This document shows, piece after piece, positions 27,240 through 39,100 of a stretch of DNA of 64,000 nt. The notes below the pieces were generated by a model. The model was given only the letters and a program-made list of their open reading frames with translations, was not told the DNA's origin and ran no database searches. Position 1 is the first letter of the stretch; the number at the start of each line of letters is the position of its first letter. This DNA is from Prinia subflava (Eukaryota; Chordata; Aves; Passeriformes; Cisticolidae), in NCBI RefSeq assembly GCF_021018805.1, contig NC_086256.1, positions 13,954,032 to 14,018,031 on the forward strand, written 5' to 3'. A program made the translations under genes and the position numbers.

Positions 27240-27764
27240 CGTGTCGTGATAGAGTTTGTTAGTGCAAGCACATGAATTCATATCCAGAGTGGCTCCACTT
27301 CCTCAGAAGTATCTGCTCTGTGTTCAGGACATAACCCAGGGCTTGGCTCCAAGAGGACATCCACTCCAGAGAGCCACCTCCCGAAGCCACAGCACTCAGC
27401 TCATGGATTCTGGAAAGGAATTACAGAGCAGGACTGAGTTTGCTGCAAGGGATGTTTCCTGCCAAGAGAAGTATTGCAGGGAATGCTGGGAGGAAAATAA
27501 CTCACTAGAATCTCATAAACTTATTTGGTCTTTTTTAAAGCCTCTCAAGGAAACTTGAAATACCAGCACAAATGCTTTTTCCTTTGGGATTTGTACAACA
27601 CAAACCTCTGCTTTAGCACATACCTAGTATTATGTCTGAAGTTATTAAAATGGTCTTAATTCAGCTGCTACTTATTGACTAACAGAACTCAGAACTCTGG
27701 CTTTTCTTGAATTTTTTTTTTAATGTTTCAGGTTACTGCAAAATCCTGTCAACTAAAATCACGA

Positions 27765-27815
27765 AAGCAGATGATCTTTAATGTCCCTTCCAATGCAGAG
27801 TATTCTATGAGTGCA
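27765..27815 (+). repeat. Short CR1 3'-end remnant
   Basis: GATGATCTTTAATGTCCCTT followed by TCCAATGCAGAGTATTCTATGAG resembles the CR1 3' end (a phrase of the type 'aggtcccttccaacc' and then the ATTCTATGA tail repeats). It is short and diverged, so the call is tentative. Confidence 0.45.
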
Positions 27816-30800
27816 CCTTGAGGAGCTCTCCCTAACCAAGTGCTCTAGTTACACTTATTTGCCAGTAGATGTCATTTACATGGTATGGAATGCTGTGTAA
27901 GAGATGGCAGCTGCAGAGCACAGTAGGAACAAGAGACTTGGAAAATATTTAAGAGCAGTAGGGAATGAAAAATTTAGATTGTACCAGTCATATATGTCAG
28001 GTGCATATACGTGCAATACCAACCATGAGGATTTGTTCTTTGTTATTGGTAGATTTGGCCTTTAAATCCTTTTAGAGTCAATAGTTGTATTTTTTTTTTT
28101 ACTGGTTTTCATATCAACATCAGCAAAAAAGGAGGTTTTGGCACTAATTTAAGCAGAAGCATATTTTCATAATATGTATTATTGCATGGACTATATGAAA
28201 ATGTCACAAAAAATCCCTGATTGGGAGTTCGTATTTTCATTTGAAGCTAGAACCAGAGGGGAGTGTCTGTGCTAATAACCCACAATCACATTTCTGTTTA
28301 ATGTGCAATTGAAAGTTCAGAAATACACTGTTTTTAACCAAAGATTGTCACCAATAAAAATTGGAACGTGTTCCTAAGCAGATTCATTAAGTAAATAGTA
28401 TTTATAGCAGAGTGGATATAAAATTTTGAGTTGGATAATAATCAAATTTAGATATATCTCTACTAATTATGTTTACAGGCAAAAGAGCAACTGTTCATAT
28501 TTTTCTGAATTATGTGATCACCAGAGCAGTTGGAGAACAAGTTACAGCAAATGTGCTCTTGAGAGCACCCATGATCAGAGCCTCATCAACCAATTTAAGA
28601 GCTGAGTAAGTTTTTAATGATCAGTTTAACTGTTACAACCTTAATGCAGAACTGTTGAATGTCATGTGTGCTCATGTTCAGATGCATCTGGGTTTGGTTT
28701 ATGAAAAGGAGAGAGAGTAGAGGGGAAAACAGAGTCATCCAATGTGTGACTGGAACATTTGCCCCCCCCCGGAGCAGCAGTTCCTTTCTTGCAGTCTGGT
28801 TTGGCAACCACAGTCCACCAAAGCAGTGTGTGCGTGCTTTGAGTTTGCGTATTGACACACAAATCATAGGGGTGTTGTTTCTTCCGGTCTGCTCACAGTT
28901 TGGTGCCTAAGAGCAGACAGAGCACCCGTAAGTTCCCCCAGCAGAACCAGTAACTGAGAGCAAATGTCCTTCCCTGGGTCTGGGGTGCTGTCAAGGGGCT
29001 GAGGAGCAACATCCTCCAAAGCTGAGCAAAGAATGAAATGCCAGACTCTGGGCTTCCACACCTGGCATCTCCTCTGGCAGTTACACCAAAATAACATGGA
29101 GAGAAGATGGCAGTATTTACTGAGACATGGTCGCTTTACATATCCTAAAACTTTGGATATTTCTGACAGTCAAGTTCTTCACTCCTGGGAGAAAAGCTTC
29201 CCAGCAAAGTGTAGAAAAAAACCTAGCACTAATTTTAACAATGTACTGTTTGAAATATAGTTGGGATTGCTGCTTGTGTTTTGTTGACATGTTTCTGTCT
29301 GTAACTCTTTTTCTGAGTGCATCACCATGTTGTGCTTTTTCATTTGCCTCACTTCATACACTGAAGTGCTACATTTTAGATTTCCCAGAGAGGTAGTAGC
29401 TATTTCACTGAGATGTCTGAGCCATGTTTATATAAAATATTTTTATCAGGCTGGATTCTCATTAACAGTGTTGGTATTTCATATGAATACTTTTTATAAG
29501 CTTCTTGCTACATTATTACAAGCTGGGCAAATATGTGGCAGGCGTTACTGCTAGTATGGGCACAAAGGGCTGTGTTTTATACAATGAAATATGAAGTATA
29601 AGCTTTAAAATAACAAAGGTTTAAGTCTAGACAGAAGCTTTATTAAATATGAACAACTACCACAATAAGGAGTTGCATAACAAAATAAGTAGGGCAGGAA
29701 ATTCTCAGTGAAGGGGATATAATTCACGTGCAGGAAGATTTATTTAAACAATTCAGTCTTGGAAAAAAGAGGAAGCAAAAGCAGAAAGGTGTCACTGGCC
29801 TTGCATTGTAGTCAGCTTCTGCACGCGTTCATTTTTAGGCTGGTATGAAGAGGGTGCAAAGCTAGTCATCTTATTGGAGATTCCTATGATTATGAAAAAA
29901 AAAAAGGCTGGGTAATGCATATTGTATAAAAAGAACCTTAGGATACTAAAGCAAAGGTTTCAGGGCCTTCCCAGCAGGACAAAAGTGAGATCTTTGCCCC
30001 CCTGCCCGGTCAGTGAGTCTGAGCAGTGCTGCTCCCCTCAGGCTGGCAGCCAGGGGCTGTCACTGATCCAGCGCTGGGTACCTGCAGAGCTCTCAGCCTG
30101 ACACCAGAGCTTCACACAAGGCTGTGCACATCTCCAGACGCTGTTCTTCACCTTGTAAGGGTGTGCCCAGGCACCTGTATGGAAGGTAAACTGAGGCTGA
30201 CCGGCTGCTGTGCTCTGATTTTGTGTTTAACACACACTGCAACATAATTGCCTCGAAAAGGAATTCCAGGCTGGTACCAAGTCACTCTGCTGCATCCTGG
30301 CCATGGGTTTTCTGCCTCCCTTCCCTCCTCACTTGCTTGATGCCACTGCGAACTTTAGGCTTCTGTCTAGGCTTTATGCAGAACTTCAGAGCAACGTGAC
30401 AATACCCAGCCATGCAGAACACCCTGGCAAGTCAGAAGGGGACTGTGAAGAAGACAGCATGAATTTTGGAGGACCTTCCTGGCCAAGACAGGAATTGAAG
30501 AGCTGGACTCCATGGGCTAGGAACTGTCTCTCATTCCTCTCTGGAGTGTTGAAGTAGGGAAGGGAGAGCAGGACAGCACGTATTAAGCTGTTGATACTGT
30601 GGAGGAAGGTAAGTGGCAAAATTCCATTCAAGCAAACTAAAAAGATTATGGACAGGGGTGGAAAAGACCTTAAGTGAGGAAAGACAGTTTTCTGAGAGTA
30701 AAGTGCTGGAGAGGTGAAACTGGACCAGTAACAGGGATTTTTCCACTTTCTGGGGTAGGTAGTAATTGCCAGGAACTGTGGAAAAGATCCTTGGTTGCTT

Positions 30801-31639
30801 ATCATTCCAAGGATGTCTCGAATCACCAGTACCATGGAGGTGTGATAAAAGTGTAGTGTGGAGTAAGGGGCCATTCAGAGCAGACTGGAAAGGCAGAGGT
30901 ACTGCTGAGACCCTACTGCAGCCCAGGCTGCAGCTCCAAATGTCCTCTCCCAGAAGGTGAATGTACAGAAAGGAGAAGGAGGAACAAGATCTGAAAATGC
31001 AGACCACAAAAGGGCTGTGGTCATTCAGACAGCTGCATCTATATAAATACCAGAGAAACAGAGAAGTCAAATATTAAACTGAACTATATTAAAATAAAGA
31101 TTATTACTACAGGAACAAACAGATATCAACTGTATATTTTTCAAGTTGTAGATTAACATTTCTTAATCCCCAGCAAAGAGGAGCTGGACAGAGCCTTTCT
31201 GCTGGCAGAGAGGGGTGAGATCCCTTACGGGCCCCGAGGCAGCGCTGGGTGTGAATGAACGGGCTTGTGTGAGGGCTTGCCTGTGATGCCAGGACACCGA
31301 ACCCCATGGCCTGGACCGTCCCTTTCCTTGTATTGCTAGGAGGGAAATGATGCAAAAGGCATTTTTAGACTGCTGTTGTAATTGACTGTTGAATGTAATT
31401 GAATGTTGTTGTAATTGACTGGACATAGCTATACATTAATTCAGTTTGCTGGGCAGGCTGGCGTCTTACACCCATGCCACTTTCACACTCGTGACAAAAG
31501 TTACTTAGAAACAGCCTGTGCCCCCATTGGATTCCCGTGCCGCCAGTGCTGTGCATTAGAAGGAATTGACGATTTTTTTGGTCGCCGGCCACACCTGGAT
31601 GAAATCTCTCTGGTTTACTTTCTTCCTCCCAGTGAGCAG

Positions 31640-31935
31640 CAGGAACCACAAAGGATGGCGGCCAGCGCCGAAATGTGTCGCTGCAAACCCAGAGGAGAAG
31701 CAGCAGCTTGCAGCGTTTGTTCCTCGCTGCGGTTCAGCTCCCGGAGCCGCCCCGCTGCTCCCGCCGCGGCCGTGAGGGGAAGGCGCGCCCCGGGCGGCGC
31801 CGCGGGACTACAACTCCCAGCAGCCCCCGCGGCGCCGGGCGGCGCGCGGCCTGCATGGCCGCTGCTGCTGCGGCCTCGGGGCTTTCCCTCGGGCCCGAGG
31901 CTCTGAAACATTCGGTCGTTGTTGGCAAAGAAACA
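31640..31935 (+). promoter_or_regulatory. Orphan CpG-rich promoter with ZNF143/Staf motif
   Basis: This is a sharp island of CpG-dense sequence (CCGCCGCGG, GGCGCGCCCCGGGCGGCGCC) in AT-rich intergenic DNA. At 31807-31822 it has ACTACAACTCCCAGCA, a close match to the ZNF143/Staf binding element (ACTACAAYTCCCAGMATGC) typical of constitutive and often bidirectional promoters. A possible donor AACAG|GTGTTT follows at about 31935 on the + strand. It lies about 4.2 kb upstream of the SAMD13 coding start. It could be an alternative SAMD13 promoter or drive a non-coding transcript. No conserved protein is visible in any frame. Confidence 0.6.
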
Positions 31936-34160
31936 GGTGTTTTACACAGGGCTAGATCCATTCTACTCTGCAGAATGCCACCTTACTGTGAGGGGCTTCC
32001 CTCCGTGTCAAAGCTCACAGGTCCTGTGTTATCTTCTTACTCAGCATCCACAATGTATGCGTTTAACTGTGGTTTTTTACCCAGGGCACTGGAACAAAGA
32101 AGGTTCAAAGGGCTTTTTTTTTAGCTCTGGGAAGCTGAAATTCAGTACCCTCTGCACAGCTAACAAGGTGCTATGCTGTCCTTTGCCACATGTGCTCTGC
32201 ATTTTGTCTTCTACTCTTTCATTGCCAGGGACAAAACAAAAGGATATTTTTGCAGTAGGAAACTGGCATTTTTCAATGCCCAGAAAACAGGGTCCACTGG
32301 TGTCTGATATGCACTGACCTTTGCGTGTTTCCCCTCATGTGATAGCAGAAGTTCAGACACACACAGGACAGACCCTGTGACCTGGATCTACTTACCCTGG
32401 TCTCACTTGGTTCCCTGCATGGCTTGGAAACTTTTCTTTTTTGGCCAGAAGTGGGATGCAAATAGTCAAACAAAAGGCTAATTCACTTTTCTGCTTTATC
32501 TCCCTCCAGACATAATTTCACTGTAATTAAATTACCTTACCCAATGAAAGAAAATACAACCCACAGATCATATTCCACACTGAATTTTTCTACAATCCAT
32601 TTCCTTAAAATTTCTCTCTTTGCTGTTCAAGGTCCTCTAGAAGGAATGCATGCACTCTGTGAGCCTCACTTTGAATACTCAAAGGATTAACTGAAGAACA
32701 TGATGAAAGGGAGAGTGTGAGTAAAATAGCTCGTTTATATTTGTATCCTCAAATGTCAGTTCATTACCAAAGTTAGAAACCAGCTGATGCAGAAAACTCA
32801 TTATGGCTTCATTTAGAATGTTTATTTCTTTAGAGACAGAGAAGAATTGCCTTGCTTGGCTCACTTGTCCAACACAAATATGCCACGTTATACAGGACAC
32901 TTTCAGATGGGAAGTAATGAGGGTTTTGTTTAGGGCACAGTACATTTAATCTTCTATTTTGTTTATCTGCATTTATTTGAATCCCAAAGTAGTCAGGACT
33001 GTTACTGCCCTCTGTTCCCAGTGCTTCTGTCGATACTTGAGTGCCGTTCCTTGTAAAGCTCCTGCAAGCTCTGGTTATTTATCTGACAGCACATGCGTAA
33101 GACAAAATGAAGTGGTTTGGGAAGTCATGTCTATAGTCCTTTGCCCAAAAGTCAACTTTTCTGGTAATTTTAGGGCTTGTAACTGTGCCCAGGTAGCAGT
33201 TAGGTGACCGGGATCTCCATGCAGCCAGAGTGCAGTAAGCTTTGTCTGGGAGTGAGATGGATGCAAAGCACCTGGGACAGCCCCATGTGCCCACTCTGGT
33301 GGCCAAGCAGGCTCTGTCTGTGCCAGCCGGGCACTCATGTCAGAGCTCTGTGGAAATCAGGCCAGAGGCACCAGTAGGATCTGTGCAAACCCCCAGGTAA
33401 TTTTTAATGTCCTCCTTGCCTTGCAGCAAAGAGCAGGAGTGTAATTTGAGTGGCTTGACTCGGAAGGAAAATTTTCAAGTAAAATATCACACAATTTTGA
33501 AGTAACCCAGCCTGTTAAGGATAATCAAAAGGTCATAGCATCTGAGTAGTGGCTGGGATGCTGCCCTGGCTGCAAAGCCTGTGTGTGGGGAAAGCAGGGT
33601 GTGTTGATAGTCCTTGCTCGATTTCCTTTACACTGACAGTGCATCTAGGTAATGCTTATATGCCATTAGAAAACATCAGCAATCAAGGAAATACTGAAGA
33701 GATAAAAAAGTGGTGTAAAAAGAAAAAAATAAGTGTTGTTGCCAGAAAAACTTGACAACTTTTGTATTAAACTCTGTGGGTGAGATTTTATTGCCAGTGG
33801 GACACTTAGTTATTTGTAAGCTCTTCGAGTTAATTCTTTCTGTACAGTAAATTCCATGGGTATGGTCTCCTTGTAAAATAAAGTGTGGAGCCTTAGACGA
33901 GTAAGCTCTGCAGACTCAGTGCCTCCATCTCCTCTCTTTCCCGGTGCCGGCGGTGGCACGGTGCGGGTGACTCGGTTGTGCTGTCCTTGGTCACTCTTTC
34001 TGAGCACCAGAGCCTGCAGTTGCACGAGTTCCACGGAAAGCCAAGTGTCTGCTACTCACATACGTGTTGACGAACTCATTCTAGGAATTAATTTTTGTAA
34101 CTTTATCAATTTTCCAACACCTGGAGACTCCTACTTTCTACCTCGTATAAAATTTCCTCG
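31936..34160. other. Intergenic or SAMD13 5' intron, nothing recognised
   Basis: This is mixed-composition sequence between two CpG-rich promoters. Many small open frames occur, none with recognisable motifs. If the upstream promoter drives SAMD13, this is intronic. Confidence 0.4.
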
Positions 34161-34239
34161 GCTTGGTACTGCATCGTTCAACAACTAGGGATGTGTTTCC
34201 GTCACCTCTCACACCCCGCTCGGCAGGAGGAGTAGGAAT

Positions 34240-34890
34240 GTCCACAAGGAGGCCCCAAGAACCTCGAGTCATGAACCGAGCCCCGAGTGCCGCTCTCCGG
34301 CAGGTCCGCCCCACCGGCGCCCCCGGCCAGGTAAGCGCTGCCGGGGCAAGCCGCTCGGCGGCGGCGCCGCTCCGTGCCCCGCTCCGTGCCCCGCTCCGTG
34401 CCCAGCCCCACGGTCCCCGGTGCCCTCCCGCGCCGGGCGGGGCCGGGCTGCGCGGGGGGCCCCGGCGCGGCGCCTTTAACGCGGCGGCCATGACGCGGGC
34501 GGTCCGTGTGTGGCGGGCGCGTCACGGGCCCGGGCGGGGCCGCTCCCGGTGTCACTCGGAGCCGCCGCGGAGCGCCCGCTGCCGCCGGGGGGCGGGGGCC
34601 GCGGGCTCCGCCGCTCCGCAGCAGCCGGTAGCCATGCGCCGGTTTAGTTGCTCGTAGGTAGGTTTTTCTGCCTTGCTTCCCCCGCCCCCCAGTCAGAACT
34701 GACAATGCGGTGCAGTGCCGGCGGGCTCGGGGTGCCCGTGAGATGCCGGGCGCCTGTCACAGCCCGGCGCCGCCGCGGGGAGCGGAGCCCCGGCAGCCCC
34801 GCCGCCCGGGCCCGCGGGAGGTGCCGCCCCAGCCCGGGGGCTGCGGGCCGTGCGGCCGCGGCGCGGGGCGTTCCGCAGGTAGGCTGGTGC
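34240..34890 (+). promoter_or_regulatory. SAMD13: CpG island, probable SAMD13 promoter and first exon(s)
   Basis: This is the longest CpG-dense block in the window, with GC-box-like runs (GGGGCGGGG types) and several good donors on the + strand: CCAG|GTAAGC at 34331, CGTAG|GTAGGT at about 34657 and CGCAG|GTAGGC at 34879. It lies about 1.2-1.8 kb upstream of the SAMD13 coding exon, which itself begins with an acceptor and therefore needs an upstream non-coding exon. The exact transcription start and which donor is used cannot be read from sequence. Open frames across the island reflect the absence of AT-rich stop codons and are not evidence of protein. Confidence 0.7.
34369..34404 (+). repeat. 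Three tandem copies of a 12-mer in CpG island
   Basis: GCTCCGTGCCCC is repeated three times head to tail, the last copy ending in A instead of C. It lies just inside the first putative intron of the CpG island. Confidence 0.9.
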
Positions 34891-35048
34891 GGGTGTCGTC
34901 TGCAGTCACCTCAGGTGAACCGAGAAGTGATTTCAGGGAATGCGTGGAGTTGTTCGGTCAGCGGTGCAGGAAGAAGCATCTTTTCGATTAGTTCGTTACT
35001 GTTTTCTTGGTGCTTTACATGCTTCTACTTGTATAATAAAGGGTCTTC

Positions 35049-35074
35049 TTTTTTTTTTTTTTTTTTTTTTTTTT
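35049..35074 (+). repeat. 26-base poly-T tract
   Basis: An uninterrupted T run is preceded by GTCTTC. It could be the tail of an antisense retroposed sequence or a simple homopolymer. The length is likely to be polymorphic or mis-sequenced. Confidence 0.85.
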
Positions 35075-35709
35075 AACCCACATCAATATTAATTGCTAGT
35101 CTCTATTTTTGCAAAGTTTTAGCAGAAGAGCATGATTTCCCTATTCTGTCCTTCCCAGAGCTTTGAGAATTTCACTGGCATCCATTAATGCTACAGCAAG
35201 AACATCCTGAGTCCTTGGTCTGTTCCCTGGTGCTCTGAAATAGAAATGGCTTATTTGAGAACAGAAAGAAAAGGCTTGGGTCATTTCTGCATGTTCCAAG
35301 GCGTGATGGAAAAAGCTATGTGGTGCAAGTACTCCAGCGTGCTGCAAGGAAGGAAATGAACTGGATTTTCTCCTGTGTCCTTCATGTGCTCCTTTCCTTT
35401 TTAGAGTTCAGTGTAGCATACCTATAGAAGAAGATGCCCTAGTGCGGGAAGAGAGGTCTTACAGATAACATACTGATTTAGGCCTCGGGACTTTGGGGTC
35501 AATTAGTAATTCTGCTTACCAGCTTTATTTGCGCAATCGCTCTAAGCGACGTGTTCATCTATATCCACATCACATTTGTAAAACGAGTCTAGGGATTTCC
35601 AAACCTTTCCAAAGATCTTCCATCTCTTTGGGTCCTCTGTATCACAGGATGACTGAAGGCCTATTAAGCTTTCATGATAGCCAGCTATATATTGCAGGTC
35701 AATCTCTAC

Positions 35710-35755
35710 GTATATGAATACATACAGTTTGATCAAACTGTATGTATTCATATAC
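35710..35755. repeat. 46-bp perfect palindrome
   Basis: Two 23-base arms (left arm beginning GTATATGAATACATACAG) are exact reverse complements meeting at TGA|TCA with no spacer. It lies about 310 bases upstream of the SAMD13 coding exon. Confidence 0.95.
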
Positions 35756-35764
35756 ATACAGTTC

Positions 35765-35788
35765 ATATGAATACATATGTATTCATAT
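35765..35788. repeat. 24-bp perfect palindrome built from the same TATGAATACAT motif
   Basis: The arms ATATGAATACAT and ATGTATTCATAT abut without a spacer. The core word TGAATACAT also makes up the arms of the neighbouring 46-bp palindrome, so the two are parts of one AT-rich inverted-repeat cluster. Confidence 0.93.
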
Positions 35789-36068
35789 TCATAACACTTG
35801 TGAAAAGGATTAAATGTAATATTTCCTTCCTTGACTTTCAGGCAAGAATTATTTCTTGTGTTTGAAGCACAGGTCAACTTTTTTTCTAGTTCATTAGCAA
35901 CTATCAGCTTTGCCAGGCTTTCAAGGAAACCAGGCTTTGACCGCATTGTTACTCTCAAGTGGAAACATCCCTGTGTACCCGTAGAATGCTTGTTTCTGTT
36001 ACATTACACTGCTCTGGTCATACTACAAATAATTAAACGCAGCTTTTTTTTTCCTCCCTATCAATCAG

Positions 36069-36149
36069 TTGCTGAAGTAAAACTTCTATCCTCCCCATGC
36101 TAACTGTTGACATGGAAAACAAGGAAAATGGCTCTCTGGATGTCAAAAA
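36069..36149 (+). CDS. SAMD13: SAMD13 first coding exon (5' UTR part plus codons 1-17)
   Basis: The acceptor is a long pyrimidine tract ending ATCAATCAG. The coding part begins with ATG at 36097 and ends two bases into a codon before the donor GTAAGT. The 28 untranslated bases (TTGCTGAAGTAAAA...) resemble the FAEVK codons of a longer mammalian N-terminus, but here they are out of frame with the SAM domain. Confidence 0.9.
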
Positions 36150-39100
36150 GTAAGTGTTCCTTTTACGTATCCAGCTCATGGATTTTTAATGTAGTTTTCC
36201 TTTGAACTAATGTGGTTGGCAATAATGGCCATCTCGATCTTTGCTCATTTCAAACCATCCCTGTTCTTAATTACTTCTGTTGTATTTCAGCTTTGAAATA
36301 GAAGAGGCCAGGGTACTGAGCTGATTAAAAGCTATATGTGGTAGGACTGTATATTAATGAAGAGATGTAGAAGCTAGTGACTTAAGTTAGGAGTGTATTT
36401 TTTCTTTTCCTCTCAGCCAGAAACTAAAGCAAGTGGTAGCACTATAGCCAATATTGTTCCTCTGCTCACCTGTCTGTTAGTGGCGTTTGCAGAACCAGTG
36501 CCTAATGAGAGAAGTGTCCTGTGTGGAAGTTACCTCTCTGTGCCCTTCTCTGCTGACAGCCCACCTGTCTAGGGCTGAGAAGCAGTAGCAGCATATCATT
36601 TAGGTACCAGTTCCTTTCTGAAACAGATACTTTAGGCTGCTTATTGGAGAACCTTGAAGTTGCTGGGGTTTTATTTCAGACCTTGGGTGGGAATAAGGCA
36701 GAGACATGGTGTGTACTGCTCTACTGCTTTTTTGTGTGTGTGTGGTAGACTACAGGCTAAGGCATAGGAACTTTTTTGTAAGCATTTACTTAAGGTCAGA
36801 AATTCTTTAATTAGGGCTAGAAATTCTGAATGAAGTTATGATCTGAGAAGTGAAGTTCTGTGTGGAAAAATCTGGCCTTGCTGCTTTAGGGTTACAGATG
36901 CCATGGTGAGAGAGATGTACACATATGTATATATATTAAAGGGAAAAAAAGGGCCATAAGGAAAGATAGCAGAGTAAGCTCTTAGTCTGTTCTTTCAAGC
37001 TGCAACACTTTGTGCAGCTGCACCTCATTATTCTCTTTCAGATCTCTTTTACATAAGCTGTCCAAGAAAACGTGACAATGCGTAGGCTACCAGGCACTAG
37101 AGTAAGGTAAATAACAATGGTCACTTGAGGCTACTGATAAAACACCTTATTATGAAAAGATCCAATGGCAGCCATTCAAATCAGCATCCTCCCCCTTCAC
37201 TTGAGATGCTGGCTGCACCACACCAACATAAAGAGCATTTTCCTATTCAGTGACTATAAATAATTATCGTGTGTCCCTCAGAAAGCACCTTCCCTTTGAC
37301 AGTCTGGTTTCTACAATGAGCACTCTGGGGTGGGAGGAGAAAAGAGGCAGTTGAAGCAGGGACAGTTTACATTTAATCATTTTCCCCAAGGCTTGGGTGA
37401 TAAAGATGCAACTACTGATTGCTAAGGGGGCTTTTTAGAGTGGATGGAAATTGTATTTAAACTTGGGGCTGTGATTTCTAGATGAATGTATACAGTATGT
37501 ATGTGGGCATATCTAAAAAGGAAGTATTTGACACTTTTTTGAAGTGCTTATAAATAGCTTGGATAAAATCTGTTTGTTCTCAGCTATATCCTTTCAGACC
37601 TTGCTGCTTCTGCCACATGATGGCAATAAAGGCACAGGGACAGAGGTGTAAAACAGACAAGCCTAATTCTTATTCATTGTCAGTGCATCTAGTATTTTGT
37701 TTCAAAGCCCAAAATGCCAGTCCTCGTAAGATTTTAAAGCATCCAGGGCATCAGGCATGAGCCTGTGTATGGCTAAGCTGTGGCTGTTATATATGCCCTT
37801 GTCTTACTGAAGAATAGAGCCATGTCAGCAGCAGTGTGAGGAGGAGACTAACAGAGTCAACAAGCCAAATGAGCATCTGTGTGCATAGATGGGTTAAAAT
37901 CCAGCCAGCCTCCAGCCATGCCTCCCAGCCTTCTGCAGCTGTAGCTGTGGAAATTTGCTCTATTTGAGGTCCAGCATGATGGTATTCTTTGAGGCAGGAC
38001 CTTAAAATTATTTCTGTGATTAATAAATGACTGAGGTAGAGTCCCTGAAGTCATTGTAGTTGAGCCCTGGATGGGGCTGGACCTGGACCAAGCTGTAGTT
38101 CCCTAGTGATAAAAGAAGAGCTACAAGAAAAACTAAAGCTGAGATAAACTATATATAACTAAATAATAATAAACTAATAAATAAACGAATATAACTAAAG
38201 CTTGGCTGAGATAAAAAATGGTGGAAAGGAGGGTTTGGGGCCATATTTAATTTGGATTTAAAGTGTTTGGAGAAGTAAGCAAATTACAGTTTGGTGATAT
38301 TTTTTACAGACTGAGCCTTTTATTTGCTGTTTAGAAAGGGTGAAATTTGGTATCTTCTTTTTTTTTAAGTGAGTGGTTGGCATTTCGTTTATTTATTTTT
38401 TAGTAGAAAATGAGTAATTCAAAGTGACAGTCTGTGTCTTAAGGAAAATGCAAAGATTAAATGTAATTCCTCAAATGCTGCTTTTGTAAATACTTGCAGA
38501 TTTTGTGTGGCAGTTTTCACATTTTGCTTCTTAAGCCTCAGAATGTGCGCAACCAGAAAATCTTTGTTGAAAGGCATTCTTCAACTGAAAAAAATACACA
38601 AGAAAAAAGTGCAGCTCTGATAAGGCCAGATAGTCTCATTTCCAATTTTGCTGAATATTGCTTTCTATGTAATCACAATCAGTGAAGCAATTCATGAAGT
38701 AAGTCATTATGTGATGAGCAAAACCAAGAAACTCCGTTGTTCAGAGATCTGGGATAAATTAAAGAAACTGCTTTTAGAAGGCCCAGTGTAACATAGTTTG
38801 CAGATGATCCCTGTGGCCAGATTTTGTTGCCATGTTGACAGACACGTTTCAAGAGTTTGGGGACATGTAAAAATCATTGTTTTCATGAGTCCTCCTTCCC
38901 AGGACTCAGATAGTTGTAGAAATAAGAATGTTGTAGAAACAATGATGAGAGGCACTCAATGCATAGATTCCATTTGGCTGCTTTGGAAAATGCTCAGCCC
39001 TTGATTCCCCCAGTTATTTTGCTGAAAAATCTGTAAGTCCAGACAAGGTAGAGATAGTGACAGTTGGAAAAGAAAAAAATTGAAGGACAGAACAAAATAT

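Larger units (their letters stand above)
23821..31640. other. Intergenic region PRKACB to orphan CpG promoter
   Basis: I recognise no gene here. It contains scattered unsupported reading frames of 60-180 codons on both strands, a short CR1 3'-end remnant near 27.77 kb, a tandem TGACGT site at 27.23 kb, and a homopolymeric C run near 28.76 kb. The segment at about 30.3-31.1 kb is more GC-rich and open on the - strand in two overlapping frames, but it has no recognisable protein motif. Confidence 0.5.

Noticed and set aside
30386..31070. Two overlapping - strand frames of 162 and 179 codons
   Set aside because: They overlap out of phase with each other, show no motif and are Leu/Ser-rich. Possibly an old unrecognised repeat, but I cannot support a gene.
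31415..32124. Open frames of 149-163 codons across the orphan CpG island
   Set aside because: GC-rich sequence lacks stop codons by composition. The translations are low-complexity Ala/Pro/Arg with no family match and no exon structure.
34163..35076. Open frames of 93-167 codons across the SAMD13 CpG island
   Set aside because: Same composition effect. The translations are Arg/Gly/Pro-rich on both strands, and one ends in a poly-T-encoded Phe run.
35710..35788. CRISPR-like or site-specific recombination array
   Set aside because: Palindromes without regular spacers in a vertebrate intron or promoter region do not form an array.
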